Of a stretch of DNA of 64,000 bases, positions 23,419 through 35,467 are shown piece after piece. How positions within the stretch are numbered: the stretch's first letter is position 1; every line of letters begins with the position of its first letter. Origin of the DNA: Celoporthe dispersa (lineage: Eukaryota; Ascomycota; Sordariomycetes; Diaporthales; Cryphonectriaceae); assembly GCA_016584495.1 (NCBI GenBank), contig WAID01000007.1:3768001-3832000 (forward strand). The letters run 5' to 3'. The notes under the pieces are model-generated. The model made no database searches. It was given only the letters and a program-made list of their open reading frames with translations, and was not told the DNA's origin. The position numbers and the translations under genes were made by a program.

Positions 23419-25243
23419 TTAATGCATCTGGGCTGGGCCCCCAACACTGCTCTTCAGCTCGTCCTGCCACCTGGTGACCTCTGCCACCTTGGCGCTGCCT
23501 TCGCCATACCACTCCACCAGCCAGATCCTCAATATCGACACATAGCCAAAGACTACCGGATCACACGGCGACCAGAGCCCAGCCGCCGTCTCGATAGCCT
23601 TCCGCAGTGCCTGCTCTGCCTCCTCGCGCTCGCCACGGTGTCTATGCCTCTCGGCCAAAAACCGATACGGAGCCATCCACCCGGGTGCCTCTTCTGTCCG
23701 CCGCAGGATCCAGGCGTAGCCCGAGTTGACCCGCCAGTCGGCCTCTGTCTCGCGGCCCTCGGCGTCGGAGAGGACCTCCATGGCCCGGACGAACGAGTAC
23801 AGCACGTGGATCGACTTCTCGCTGCCTGTGGGATCGGGCTGCTCGTCCAGCATCCTGATGCCCTCGTGGACGTGGTTGATGAACGTGACCCCTCCCACGT
23901 CGCATGCTCTCACGCGGTCTAGGATGGCGGAGAGGGATACCAGGTGATTGAGATGACGCGCAAATGCCATCCTGTGAAGCTGGACATGTCAGCCCGTTCT
24001 TGCCATGACTCACCCAGCTATCTCGGCCGTAACCAGGCGACCGAGGCGTGTGGAGGGAGAAGAGAGAAGAGAGGTGATAAAAAAAAAAAAAGAAACAATC
24101 CAAAAAGAAAGAACAGAAGAAGAAGAGTTGATCAACTTGCACGGAGGAGGGCGGCGTACCATGCCCGCATCACAGCCTCCCCCAGGTCCTCGTCCTCTAC
24201 TTTGGACAGGTTCCTGGCCAGCGAGATGGCCAGCTGGAGCCACGGCGCCTTGGTAGGCAGCTCCGACAGCATATCCGCCACATAGCCCGTCAGGGACTTG
24301 GTCGCCCTGAGCAGCCACACCGCCTCCGGGTTCTCCATGGCGGCACAGTCGCGGATCCTCTCGATCAGGAACATGAACAGGCTCATGACCACGTTGTTGG
24401 GGCTGCTCTTCCAGTGGGCGGCGAGCATGGCCGGCATGGCGCGCATGAGGATCAGCGCCTCTGCCAGGCGGCGGTTCCGCAGCAGCTTGCCCAGGCAGTA
24501 CGAGAACTGCGACCACCGCATGGCCTGCGCCAGCGGCTGGTCGGGCGTCATGGCGTGCACCACGTCCATGGGCGTGATCTCGTCGCCCCAGTGGCAGCGG
24601 ATGTACTCTGGGATCTGGAGGAAGATGATCTCGACGAGGCCGAGCGTGTCGGGCGGCCTGATGGACACCGAGGCGTACTGCAGGCCGAAGGCGCCCTGGA
24701 TGCAGTACTGTCTCGCGGCGGGCGACATCATCTTGCTGCGGCGGAGGTAGGCGTCGAGACGGTCGACGTCGACGATGACGCCGTTGGCCAGCTGGATCCG
24801 GGCGCCGTCCCTCTGCGTGGTGTTGGTGATGTGTGCGCTGCTCGCCTCCTGGAGCATGTCGTTTTTGATCCGGATGTTCTTGCGCGCCCCCCAGCCCTTG
24901 AGTCGGGTCTTGTACATCTTTAACCTGCGGAAACAGGTTAGACCTGACCTGGACTGATACAGCGAGGTAAAAAAAATAAAAATAAAAAAAAATAAAAAAA
25001 ACAAAACAAATTAAAAAAAAAATAAACAAGCAAAAAAAAAAATATGTATTCTGCAAGGCAGGTTGTCTCTCACGATGCTTTGAAACCATGCTCTCTCTCC
25101 ATCAACTCCATGACCCACTTGAGCGGCAGCTCGTCGTCCATGTACAGCTTCTGGATAAGATCCTTGTGACGGTTCCATTGCGCCTCTGATGTCCGCATAG
25201 GCCGTGCTCGCCTGGTAACGCGCGTGCTGTCCCTGACCTCTTG

Positions 25244-25278
<35 letters not shown>

Positions 25279-25303
25279 CCTCCTCCTCACCGACGCTAGA
25301 CAT
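23419..25303 (-). CDS. Clr5-domain protein with long helical C-terminal region
   Basis: A hypothetical protein of 515 residues in three exons (25303-25074, 24924-24160, 23971-23419; introns of 149 and 188 nt). Residues ~10-25 are a Glu/Gln run encoded by CTG repeats (25250-25280 on the plus strand). An N-terminal Clr5 domain follows (AQWNRHKDLIQKLYMDDELP, then LMEREHGFKAS and YKTRLKGWGARKNI across the first intron), a domain often found at the N-terminus of fungal proteins and thought to bind nucleic acid or proteins. The remaining ~400 residues are helical and include TPR-like stretches (RFLAERHRHRGEREEAEQAL) typical of the paralogues. The second donor is GTACGC, chosen because only it preserves phase with a CACAG acceptor. 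A regulatory role is inferred. Confidence 0.8.
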
Positions 25304-25890
25304 GGTTAAAGATATCACACGCTATTGAGAAAGGCTGAGAAAGGAAAAGTGTAACGGCGAAAGAGAACAAGAACATCTTAGGACCTGTAACTTATTATGT
25401 GGCGGCTTCTGCGTCCTACGAGGGCGAGAACGGGAATCGGGGGAATACGTTCGAAACGCAATCACCTGCAGCGGCTGAAGCTATCCTCCTGCCGGGGTGT
25501 GGCACAGCAATCCTACATCCCACTGCCGAGAGAACACGAGGCATGGTCACCTACGAGATTCCGGCGTTTAGTAGTGACCAGGAATCAGGCCATAATTACA
25601 GCCCAGTAAATAATGCCCACCGTCCCCCTTCCCCTTGCGTATAGTTCAGCTTCTTATCTCCTTTGGGCGCGCTCTTGCGCATTGTCTCCGCATAATTATT
25701 AATTATGGCTTTTGGGTCTTGTTTCTTCTCTCTTGATTCAATGAGACGACGGCACCGAAAAAATGACTTGTTTATTGACAACGTTTGCACTTCTCATTGT
25801 GAACTACGAGATCATTACATTGCTCTCAACTACAGCCATTTGAGTGTAGAGAGAATCACAGAGGCTTGCCCTTCCGTGTAAGTCATCCCT
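25304..25890. other. Intergenic between Clr5 and FAD monooxygenase genes
   Basis: Spacer between two minus-strand genes, containing the promoter of the Clr5-domain gene and the 3' UTR of the monooxygenase gene. No open frame looks coding and no repeat stands out. Confidence 0.55.
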
Positions 25891-27594
25891 TTAGAGGAGA
25901 GATTTCACTTTGGAGTAGTCTGGTGGCATCCAGTAGTTCATATAAGTATCAGCCTGTCCGATGATTTAAAAGTCAGCAAACCAAGGTTAGACAAAATCCA
26001 TACGCTCTGGCCGGAAGGGTTCTCACCAGCTCCCTGGTCACACCAGTCCTTGCATTGCGGAGGCTGCTGTCATTCTCCTCCAGGAGCTCCTGGACCGCCC
26101 GCTCAGCATGAGCCTCGGGATCATATTCTTCAGAATGACACCAAGTCAGCCCAAGTTTCCTTTTTCTTTTTTTTCTTCTTTTCCCCCCCTTTTAGAAAGC
26201 AGTAGGGGAAAAGAAATAAAGAGAAGAGAGGAGGTATTTGAGAAGAATACTTACCGTATATTGTCCTCCACAAAAGAGGATCAGCATGCAGGTTCGGCGA
26301 CCGGATGGGCTGCACCCCCTTCAGCTCCCCCCTCCATCTGGCGATCCCGCGCGGCCTGCTCCGCGCTGCCGTCCTCAAGATGATAGATCAGGCCCATGAT
26401 GAACGACTGCTGCTGCTTCAGGTCCACCAGCGGCATCCTCTCCCGCTCATACTTGGCCACCGCGTCTCTGAGGGTGATGGCGCCCCTGGCCACCTCGCGC
26501 AGCATGACGCCGAGGAAGGCGCCGTCCTCCATGGCCGTCGCGGCGCCCTGGGCGAGGTGGTTGACCATGGAGTGCGCGGCGTCGCCCAGCAGGGTCACGT
26601 TCTTCTGCGGCGAGGACCACGTCGTCGGGCACCGGGTGACGAGCAGGGGCCAGCGGCGGATCTCGCCCGGGATCATCTCCAGCACCCTCCTGAGCCGCGG
26701 GTCGTAGTCCCGGTACGTCCGCCTCACCTCGTCGAGGGAGGCGTCCTCGACCTCTGTGACCGGATATGCCCTGTGGTGGGAGAAGACGAGGTTGTACACG
26801 CTGCCCCCGCTGATCTGGTACGCGATCACGTACCCGTGCTCTTTGCCCTCGGCGGCGCCCATCCACACGTCCATCTCGGGCCGCTGGACCAGCTCCCGCG
26901 TCAGGGGGTCACTCCTGACCGCCTCTATGGGCACGATGGCCCTGTACGCGGCGTTGTTGGTCGGCGCGGCGGGCTTCACGGAGGGCAGGATCGTGCGCCG
27001 CGTCACCGAGTTCAGGCCGTCCGCGCCTACGACGAGATCAAACGCCCACTCCCTGCCCCCCTCGTCCCTGACGCGCACCTCCTCCCCCTCGCCGACCGCA
27101 AACCTGATCTCCGCCACCCTCGCCCCCGTGACCAGCGCGACCCCCCTCGCCCTGCCCACCTTTACCAGCCCGTCGTGCAGATGCATCCGGTGGACGAGCC
27201 ACCACGGCGCCCCGGCCCACCTCTCGGGCCCTCCCCCGCCAGGAGCCCCCGTCCCGCCCACGACGCGCCCCTCCTTGCGGCGCAGGTTGAGCCGGTCAAA
27301 CGAGACCAGGTTGGCGCCGATGACCTCCGCCACGCCCCAGCGGACGAGCAGGCGCGCCGCGTTGGGGGTCATCTGGATGCCCGCGCCGATCTCGCCCAGC
27401 TCCGAGGCGGCTTCCAGGACGGTGACCTTGACGGTCTCGTTGGTGTGGATGCGGATGGCGATCGCGCAGGCCAGGCCACCCAGGCCGGCTCCGATGATGC
27501 CTATGTGCTGGATCTTGTGCTGGGGCTATCATTATGTAAGCCTGACGAGAAGAAGAAGACAAGGGAGTTCTATCACGGGAAAGAGACGTACCAT
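25891..27594 (-). CDS. FAD-dependent monooxygenase (salicylate hydroxylase-like); one apparent frameshift
   Basis: Flavoprotein aromatic hydroxylase of the UbiH/salicylate-hydroxylase group. Motifs seen: GIIGAGLGGLACAIAIR (FAD Rossmann loop), GIQMTPNAARLL, DLVVGADGLNSVTR (DG motif), and NVTLLGDAAHSMVNHLAQGA (GD motif). The C-terminus (LHADPLLWRTIY, EYDPEAHAERAV, YMNYWMPPDYS) matches the family. Model: an ATG-only first exon at 27594-27592, then 27525-26255, 26127-26027 and 25953-25891, totalling 478 residues. The second exon could instead start at 27519, costing two codons. The frame breaks in a six-C run at 26327-26332; skipping one base joins the catalytic part to the conserved C-terminal segments. 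Substrate unknown (salicylate, or a secondary-metabolite phenol). If the base is genuine, the last ~75 residues would be lost. Confidence 0.83.
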
Positions 27595-29174
27595 GATCGT
27601 AGTTGTGTCTAGTTGGTTAGCTGGCAAGTATAGAGAGGCGTTGTCAGGTGGTGTGGTCTGTAGTGAGACCTGCAGAACAGCAGCTAGGTAGGTAAACCTT
27701 GGAGGAGAGATCACCTGGTCCCAAGCAGGCAGGTCCTGGATGAATACTTATACATGAAAGAAGAAAGAAGAAGGAAGGAAAAAGACCCTCCGGCCATAGG
27801 GAGAACAACAAGATATACAGTTAATCCCATTTTATTCCCATCCATACGGCAGCGCAAAGTCACACTGCCGCGCATGAAGGAGGGTACCATCCAAAGCCCG
27901 TGGACCCATCGGCACACAGCCATCTCAGGTATAGACTCGTCCTCCGTCGAAGAGGAGAGGAGAGGGGGGGTAGGGAGGGGGTAAAAGCATCCACAAGAAG
28001 AGGGGGAGGGGAGACACGAGGGCGTGTGTCGTGACGACATCTGCGTGTGTTGAGATGCACCTGGATGGATGGTAGGCCGAGTCTGGACCTCAAGAGACCC
28101 CCCTCCCTCACGGGTATACCAATCTTAACGTAGTGCGGTGTGGTGGTAGTTGGTATCATCCGCCTGCCTTGCTGTTGAGCAGCGCAGGCCTTGCTCGTAT
28201 CCCTGGCAGCCCGAGGAGAGCCTGTAAGTTCCTCTGATGTCAGACGCCGGGTCAAGAACGGAGCTGTCCTGGGTGGCGAGCCACCCGAGAGTTGTCTGCT
28301 GGGCTGGGGAGGCTTGTGTGGAAAAAACGAGCCAGCATAGTTTAGCTCAACAAGATAGATCGCTCTATGGGCTTATGCAGAAGCAAGGTGGCCAAGGTTG
28401 GGATGGTCTGGTGTGAGAACAGGTCAGCGAGGATGACAAGTAATGCAGATAAACAAAAGAACAATATAACATCATCCTCTCGAGATTTCTCTCCAAGACC
28501 TGACGTTTAATGTAGGACTGCTTACTTACTTTGACTTACAAGGTGGCTCACCCTTGCTCATTTGGCCCTCCTCATCGATGGTTCTTTTTTTTTTTTTTTT
28601 TTGGAAACAAAAAAGAAAATACAGAAAAAAAAGACCGGTGACATCTACACCGAGAAGAACTGCCGATGCAACAAGGTAAAGGGCAGCACACACCACACAG
28701 ACCGGTCTTATCTCTTGCGCAAGGAAGTAATTAGTCCATCCATCCATCCATCCACATAGAAGAAGTATGCCCAAGTGCCACAAGAGACCGGTGAGAGCCT
28801 GTCCGTCCGCCTTACCCGAGACCGCACGAGCGCTCGCACGGTGGTCTGTTTGAGACAGACAGGAGGTGCCTCTAGCACAAGCTTTGGCCCGATTGTCAAT
28901 GTCGTCACGCACAGCCGCTGGCCGTGGACCTTTTTGTCCAGGAAGAGGGGGGAGAAAAAGGTCAGGGTCGCACATTGGATCTGCCATGTTTGCCGCGCCT
29001 ATGAACATACAAGTAAGCCTTGCCGACCAATGAGGCGTACAGAGGGGGGGAGGGGTGCAGAACACGCCGGTCCACAGCCTGCATATCGGAATCTAGCACG
29101 ATAAAGCCATCTATCCTTCCGCCCTCCAAAAAAATCTCTTGCTTACGCACCCGAGATCCGTTCCCGTCCTCGAC

Positions 29175-29200
29175 CATGCATGCATGCATGCATGCATGCG
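29175..29200. repeat. (CATG)n palindromic microsatellite
   Basis: Six tandem copies of the self-complementary tetranucleotide CATG/ATGC. The tract is its own reverse complement, so it could extrude as a hairpin. It lies in non-coding DNA between the monooxygenase and kinase genes. Confidence 0.9.
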
Positions 29201-29448
29201 TTGTGACAGCCATGCGGGGACGCGCAGAGACACCGTACACGATTGCTGGGACCTCTGCTGTGCTCTGGTGTGGGGTGATCGATGCACTGGTGGATGCGTG
29301 GATAAATGCGACGATATCGCATAATAATACTTGGTTGGGAGCGTGCTCTCTGTCTGTAATGTAACATGTCTTTCTCGGCTATCCATCGTCTCGCGCGAGT
29401 CTTGGCTGGCCTCGCCAACAAAAGAGAATCTATTCCCACCCACCTCCG

Positions 29449-29480
29449 TCTCCTGCCTGCCTGCCTGCCTGCCTGCCTGT
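29449..29480. repeat. (CTGC)n microsatellite
   Basis: About seven tandem CTGC units followed by CTGT/GTGT variants. It lies in the same non-coding interval and is a likely length-polymorphic locus. Confidence 0.85.
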
Positions 29481-30056
29481 CTGTGTGTGTATCTGTCTGT
29501 CTGTCTTGCCTCTCTTTCGCTGTCGCTCTCTTTCTCTTTGTGACACTGGGATTATTCTCACACGGGTATCAAACAAGTAATGATACACACGGGACGAAAA
29601 GGAAGCCGGACCCGTCTCTCCTTCTGCGTGTGTATGTGACCTTTTCCATTCTGTCAGGTCCATTCATCGTGGTGTAAGCCGCGTCCGTGGCAAGAGATGT
29701 GTCTCCTTTTCATTCGTCTTGGATGCACCACCACGCTCTGGTACTCCTTCTCCTGCACGGTAACATGATCCTGTGTGTGTATGTGTGCCTCGGTGTGTAT
29801 GTCGCCTGGAGCCGTGTACAATGGCCAATACACAGGGTCTGCGGTCTCCTGCCGTGTCCATCGTTAAGAGGGGAAAGAAAAAAAAAAGGAAAAAGTCCGT
29901 CCATCGCTCTCGTCATGCATGCATCCATGATGGGGGGGAGAGAGGGGGGGGGGTGTGGTCACCCCTCTCTGCCTTGTTGTACAGGTACACACACCATAGG
30001 CGCTCTCAAATGTGCTGTTTTTCCATCCGTACACCCTCCCGTCCATCCACCCCCGC

Positions 30057-32814
30057 TCACATCCCCTCCTCCTCATCGAGCGGTTCGACCCGTACCAGTA
30101 TTTCCTCCAGGAGCCCCTCCAGGAAGGTGCCCACGTCCTTCCCCATGCCGACGGGCTCAGCCTTGTCGTAGTGGTCAATCTCCTTGCAGACGTGCGCTAG
30201 CTTGTAGACGAGCTTGCGGACCTTCTCGTGTGCCGCCTCGGCGCGCTGCTGCTTTGGGGTCTGGGCGGCATGCTGGCCCGAGAACGTGCCAGAGCCGGTC
30301 CTGCTCTCGATGCCGGGGGTGGCCGCGGGGTTCCCCGACGATCGATAGATCTGCTGCAGGCGGATCTGGCGCCTCTTAAGTGCCTCCTCCAGCGCGGGGA
30401 ATATCACGTCGTTGAGCGCGTCCAGGTCGCCATTCGGGTTGGCGGGGGCCGGAGGGGGAAAGGAGAGGGGCGTTGGTGTCTGCGGCTCGGGCGTGTTGAT
30501 CGAGTGTGTTGCCGAGGGAGGGCCACGGTAGGCCTCTTTCGACGGCAGAGGGCTCAGGTTCTGTGTCTGAAGGGCCCGCGGCTGTGGGAAGTACGACTGC
30601 TGCTGTGGCTGTGGCTGTGGCTGCGGTTGCGGCTGTGGCTGTTGTTGCTGCTGCTGCTGCTGCTGCGGCGGCGGCGGCGGCGGCGCTTGTTGGGCTGGGA
30701 GGGCCGGTTGGTTGAACTGTCTCGCCTGCTGAGGCTTGGCCGGCAGGGGATGCTGTTGGTTCGTGATCCTCTGCAGAGGCGATGCTGGTAGGGCCTGCTG
30801 CTGCTGTTGTTGCTGGGTACCGCGGTAGGGAGGTATCTCCGGAAGGTTCATGGGCCTGACTTTCGACGACTGCCGCTGCATCGGCGGTGGCGGCAGCTCT
30901 CTCGAGGCCCGCCTCTCGGCGCCGATCGCAGGCGCCAGGCTGATGCTGCCAATATCGCGCTGCAGCTGTTCGTGAAGCGTCCTGTCGTAGTCGGGAGACT
31001 CACTGCTGCTGCCGCCGCCGCCACCGCCGCCCGTGCTCGTCTGCTGCATGCTCTTCATCTGCGACGCCCGGGGGGTCTCCTGGCCCTGGGACTGGGACTG
31101 CTTCGGAGGAGACGGCGGCAGCGGCACCTTGGAAGGAGATCCCGGCCCCACACCGCTGCCTACGGGCTTCCGCTGGGGCGAGACCTGCCTGGCCGTGCCC
31201 GAGGCCGAGCCCGACGTCCTGAACGTGTCTCGCTCCTTGTCGATCAGGGCCTTGGTCGGCGACAGCTCCCGCCTCGTCTCGCCGTAGTCATCCGCGGGCT
31301 CGAGCGGTCTGGACGAGGAGCGCGCGTTGGTGGCTGACTCGTCCATGGGGTTCAGCCCCGGCCTGTGCACCACCTGGCCCTGGTTGCCCACCAGCCGGAC
31401 CGTGCCGAAGTCCCACATGTCCTCGTTGACGGGGTGTAGGTTGGCCGGCTGCCCGACCTCGTCCGAGGCCTCCTCGTCGTCCGCGTTCTTGTGGGTGGCG
31501 GCCCAGCGGGCGGACCGCTCGATCAGCTCGGTCAGGTAGCTCGTCTTCTTGGCCTTCCGCACGAAGGGGTGCCGCAGCAGGTCCTTGGCCGTGGGCCGGT
31601 CCTTGGGGTCCCGCTGCAGGCAGCACGCCACGAAGTCCTTGAAGACCTTGGAGAAGGCGTCCCTCTCGAGGCGCGGCGGCGGGTTCTTGGGGATCAGGAA
31701 CAGGACCTTCATGGGGTGTATGTCGGCGTAGGGCGGCTCGCCGTTCGCCAGCTCCAGGGCTGTGATGCCGAGGGACCATATGTCGGCCCTGTGATCGTAG
31801 CCCGACTGCTTGATGACCTCGGGTGCCATCCAGAAGGGCGTGCCCACGAAGGTGTTCTTCTTGGTCATGGTGGCGGAGAGCTGACCCGAGACGCCGAAGT
31901 CGGCCAGCTTGACCTGGCCGTTGGAGCTCAGGAGGACGTTGGCAGCTGTGCGCGCGCGTGTCAGCGACCCGGGTGGTAACAAGACCGGCAGCAGTAAACG
32001 CGCCCTCTCCCTCCCCGCCTTCCTCTCTCTCCGCAAACACACACACACACACAGAGTCCTGGCAAGACATACCTTTCACGTCCCTGTGCAGCTTCTTGTC
32101 CGAGTGCAGGTAGTCCAGCCCCAGCAGCAGCTCCCTGACGATGATGGCGATATATTCCTCCTCGATCTTGCCGGGCTTCATGAGGTCGGCACAGCTCCCG
32201 CCGGAACAGAACTCCATGACGATCCATAGCTCCGCACCCTTTGCGTAGGAGCCGTAGTATTTTGTGACGTAGGGGGACTGCAGCTCGGACAGGATGGCGA
32301 TCTCCTGGATGATGTCTTCGACCTCGTCCTCGGCGCTCTCAATATCGATAATCTTGATGGCTACCGCGTGGCCGGTCCGCTTGTCGACGCTGCAGAGGGG
32401 GGAAGAGGGCAGGGGAGGGAGGATGTGGTCAGCTTTTTGTCTGTTTGTTTTGTTTTGTTTTCTTCTTCTTCTTCTTCTTCTTCTTTGTTCCTTGGAGGCG
32501 ACACGAGCGCACGGGACGTAGGGGTGGCCGAGGGAAGGGAGCGAGGGGTCAGGTGATTGGGTCAGGGCTGGGGAGGGGCGAGGACCTCGAGCGTACCCTT
32601 TGTAGACCTTGCCAAAGCTGCCACCGCCTGCGGACACGCGTAAAGGTCAGCGCGGTGCTCCTCTCCTCTCCCAGCAACCTCTCGGGCCGGCGCGGGAGCA
32701 GATGAGCAGCAGGGAGCACGTGTACGAACCGATGCAGAACTCCTTTGTGTACAGGGTCTCCGGGTCGGGAGACCCCTCATTGTTCTCGTCCCAGTCCTTC
32801 TCCCGGCCCGCCAT
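30057..32814 (-). CDS. STE20-family (GCK group) Ser/Thr protein kinase
   Basis: Germinal-centre-type kinase resembling fungal MST-1/SmKIN3 or POD-6/Nak1 proteins that act in septation, polarity and hyphal growth. Four exons (32814-32730, 32627-32597, 32389-32073, 31945-30057) give 773 residues. Kinase domain ~residues 25-280: GGGSFGKVYKG loop split by two introns, VAIK lysine, the HRDVK catalytic segment split by an intron (HRDVK is followed by AANVLL), DFG in LADFGVSGQL, the activation-loop TFVGTPFWMAPEVI signature of STE20 kinases, and DIWSLGITALEL. A long Pro/Gln-rich linker with an uninterrupted Q/P run (30594-30680) follows. The C-terminal ~100 residues (EALKRRQIRLQQIY, KVRKLVYKLAHVCKEIDHYD) are the conserved GCK tail for partner binding. 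Kinase group is certain; orthology between MST-1 and POD-6 is not resolved. Confidence 0.93.
30594..30680 (-). repeat. Gln/Pro-coding repeat in kinase linker
   Basis: CAG/CAA/CCG repeats encode a run of glutamines interrupted by Gln-Pro units and a short proline stretch between the kinase domain and the C-terminal tail. Such tracts vary in length between strains. Confidence 0.85.
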
Positions 32815-32825
32815 GATGCCGCCCG

Positions 32826-32871
<46 letters not shown>

Positions 32872-35467
32872 GCTCTCCCTCTCTGTCTCTGTCTGTCTGT
32901 GTCGTCGTCGTCGTCGCGATCAGTCAGTCGGTGCCGGCGTCCCGCGTCCTGACGACCCGAGCTCGAAGGAAAGCAAGGAAGGCGGCGTCTCCTGGCGGAC
33001 GGGCAGGTCTCGGGCGACACAGAAGAAGGGTCCGGGGGGGGGGGTGGTGAGAGAGAGGGCGAGATGCTCGTCAGGGCGGGTCGATGTAGGATCGGGCCGT
33101 TGTTCGAGGGTGGATACTGTCGTACTCTGGCTTTCCTTGTTGCCCCCCTCCCCTCTTCGACTCAGCGATCTGGAGGGGCTGGGCGCGACGGTGGAGCTGT
33201 GGGGCGCGGAAGCTGGTAGCAGCAGCAGCCAGCCGGGGCCCTGTCGTCACTCTCTCGCTGGACTGCCTCGGGTGCGGCGGTGAGGTTGCAGGTGCTGCTG
33301 TTTTCCCACTGGCGACGAGGGAAAACACACACACAAGGTGTGGGTTCAGGACGAATGGCGTAGGTCCCACGTCGTAGTCTGCTCTCTTGAGCTCCTGCAG
33401 GAAAGGAGAGGAGGAAGAAGAGAAAGAAAAGAAAGGGAAAAAAAAAAAGAGGGAGACAATAAGAGAGAGGGAGGGAGGGGCAGATCAAAGGTATAAACAA
33501 TCCTGTGAGAGAGAGAGACAGGCTTGATGACGACAGTAGGGACCTGGTCGTGCTACTGGACGTGCCGTTGCTGTGCTGTGCCGTTGCTGTGCCGTGCTGT
33601 TGCTGTTGACGAAAAGAAGAGACAGGTCTCGCGCGCGTGAAGAAGAAAGAGAAAAAAAAGAGAGAATGTTGGTGGTAGGTCGTGTTGCACGTGTGTGGAA
33701 TTCGCGTGGAAGCACGTCTGACAGTTCCGTAACCGCCTCTTGCAGATCGCGCTTCCTTGTCTGCCAGCCTCCTTCCTTTTGGCTGCGTGCGTGCGGGCCC
33801 CACTGTATATGCGCTGGATGAATTGAATGGGCTGGGGAGAAAAGAGGCGAGGGCAGGACAGACTCTGTGGCCAGGAAACCAAGTTTAAAAAAAGGGGGGT
33901 GTGGGAGAGAGAGAGGAGAAGAACAGGAGACTAGGCCTAGGAGAGAAACAATGAGGAAGAGAGAGTGTGAGAAATGGAAAAGAAAAAAAAAGAAGGGATA
34001 AAAAGAAGACAAAAAAAGGCAGGGAAGGATGATGAGAGAGATATGAGACCAGAACAGAAAGCCAGACAAGACACATGCACATGCACAAGAAGAGGAGGGA
34101 GGAAAAAAGGAGAAAAAAGAATAGAAGAAGAGAAAAGAAAGAAAGAAAAGAAAAAAAGGAAAAGAAGAAGAAAGAAAGAGAGATAATAGGAAACAATGTC
34201 TACAACAAGAGAGAGACACACACACACACGCATATACACACAAAAAGGAAACACAAAACAGTCACGTCAGTCAGTCAGTCAATCTACTCAGTTGCAAGCC
34301 GACCGACGGTGGGTTGGGACAAGAACAACAAGAAAACCAAAACCAAAACCAAAACAAAACCAAAAAAATAAAATAAAATGAAATAAAAAGGAAAACGAAC
34401 ATGAAGCCCGTCTTGCTCTTGTTACGACCTCCGATCAGGTTCCTGGAGTGGAAAGGTACATGGCGGGGATCCAAAAAAAAACCCCCCCGAAAAGAAAAAA
34501 AAAAAAACACAAATCCCTGGTCTCGGCTCTGTCATTGGAGAGGAACGAACGCCCTCCATCGTCCCTTTCGCAAATAGCCGCGCTGCCGCTGCAAACACGC
34601 CCCCTTCCCCGGCCCCCCTTCTCGTGTTCGTGTCGGTCAGTGTCGACCAGGGCTTCACTCGCACCTCGCTCGATTTTTGGTTTGTGTTTTATTCGGTTTT
34701 GGGGGGTTTTTTTTCTTTGGTTTCTCTGGCTGGTTGGTTTCTTCTCTTCTCTTTTTTGTTTTTTTGTCCCCCTTCTTTCTCGTCACGGTTCGGCAGCAAC
34801 GGCATCACGGCATCGTGGTGGCATCATGGATATCATCACCTGCAGTCTCATGTCTTGGTCGGTGGGACCACAGCCATTGGATGTGAGCATGTCGTCCATC
34901 TTTTGTGTCCACGTATGGATTTCATATTCGGTGTTTCGGGATCGCGAGAGAGAGAGAGAAAGAGAGAGCTCGTAGGCCCACCCATCTCTTCTCTCCTTCT
35001 CTCCCTCCCTTGTCTGCAGTGCTTGTAGAAGAGACAAAGGTCTATGGTTGGGGAGCCTCCTCCCTTTCGTCTTCCTATGTCTATGGTCATGGGCTGTGTG
35101 TGTGTGTGTGTGCCTGATGCGTTCAATGCCGTGTCTACCGGCCTGGCCTGGCCTGATCCCATTGCCGTGACGCCTCCCAGAGAGAAAAAAGAAAAAAAAG
35201 AGGAAGAGAGAAAAAAATGCGTGGATGAAAAAGGAGCCTCCTGTCTGAATTATAGACACGACTCGAGATTAGAGCCATTACCATCAGCTGCAGCTGTGTG
35301 GAAAACCAGCACTGTTGACCGTCCTCGTGCCGCCGGGCCCAGCAGCTCCCCAGCTCCCCCTCTCCTCCCTGCCCACATCCCACCCTGCATGTCTCCGCGC
35401 GTCAAGAAACCCCCACCCCCTGCTCGTTCTTCATCCGCACGCCTCGCCGGGGAGATCGTCTCCCGCC
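32815..35467. other. Intergenic: kinase upstream region and UBX 3' region
   Basis: This 2.6-kb purine/pyrimidine-biased region contains a (CT)n tract starting 15 nt above the kinase ATG, long GA/AAAG stretches (33400-34190) and A/C-rich tracts. The low-complexity composition creates long but meaningless open frames. It is consistent with a long kinase promoter/leader and the UBX 3' UTR. No gene is supported. Confidence 0.55.
32829..32868. repeat. (CT)n/(GA)n tract in kinase 5' leader
   Basis: A nearly perfect 40-nt CT run on the plus strand (GA on the coding strand) ends about 15 nt upstream of the kinase start codon, so it lies in the leader. Length variation could affect translation or transcription, which is inference. 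Confidence 0.85.

Larger units (their letters stand above)
27595..30056. other. Intergenic: monooxygenase promoter and kinase 3' region
   Basis: This 2.5-kb region is rich in simple repeats (poly-T at 28584-28602, CATC units at 28737-28754, CATG and CTGC microsatellites). I see no coding frame with family resemblance. It should contain the promoter of the monooxygenase and the 3' UTR of the kinase. Long 3' UTRs are common for signalling genes, but the 3' end cannot be placed. Confidence 0.5.

Noticed and set aside
26305..27612. 435-residue plus-strand frame
   Set aside because: Antisense to the FAD monooxygenase.
29449..29480. Possible CRISPR-like repeat array
   Set aside because: A simple tetranucleotide microsatellite without spacers in a eukaryotic genome.
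33485..34243. 252-residue minus-strand frame rich in Phe, Leu and Ser
   Set aside because: Product of a purine/pyrimidine-biased low-complexity region; it only mimics a membrane protein.
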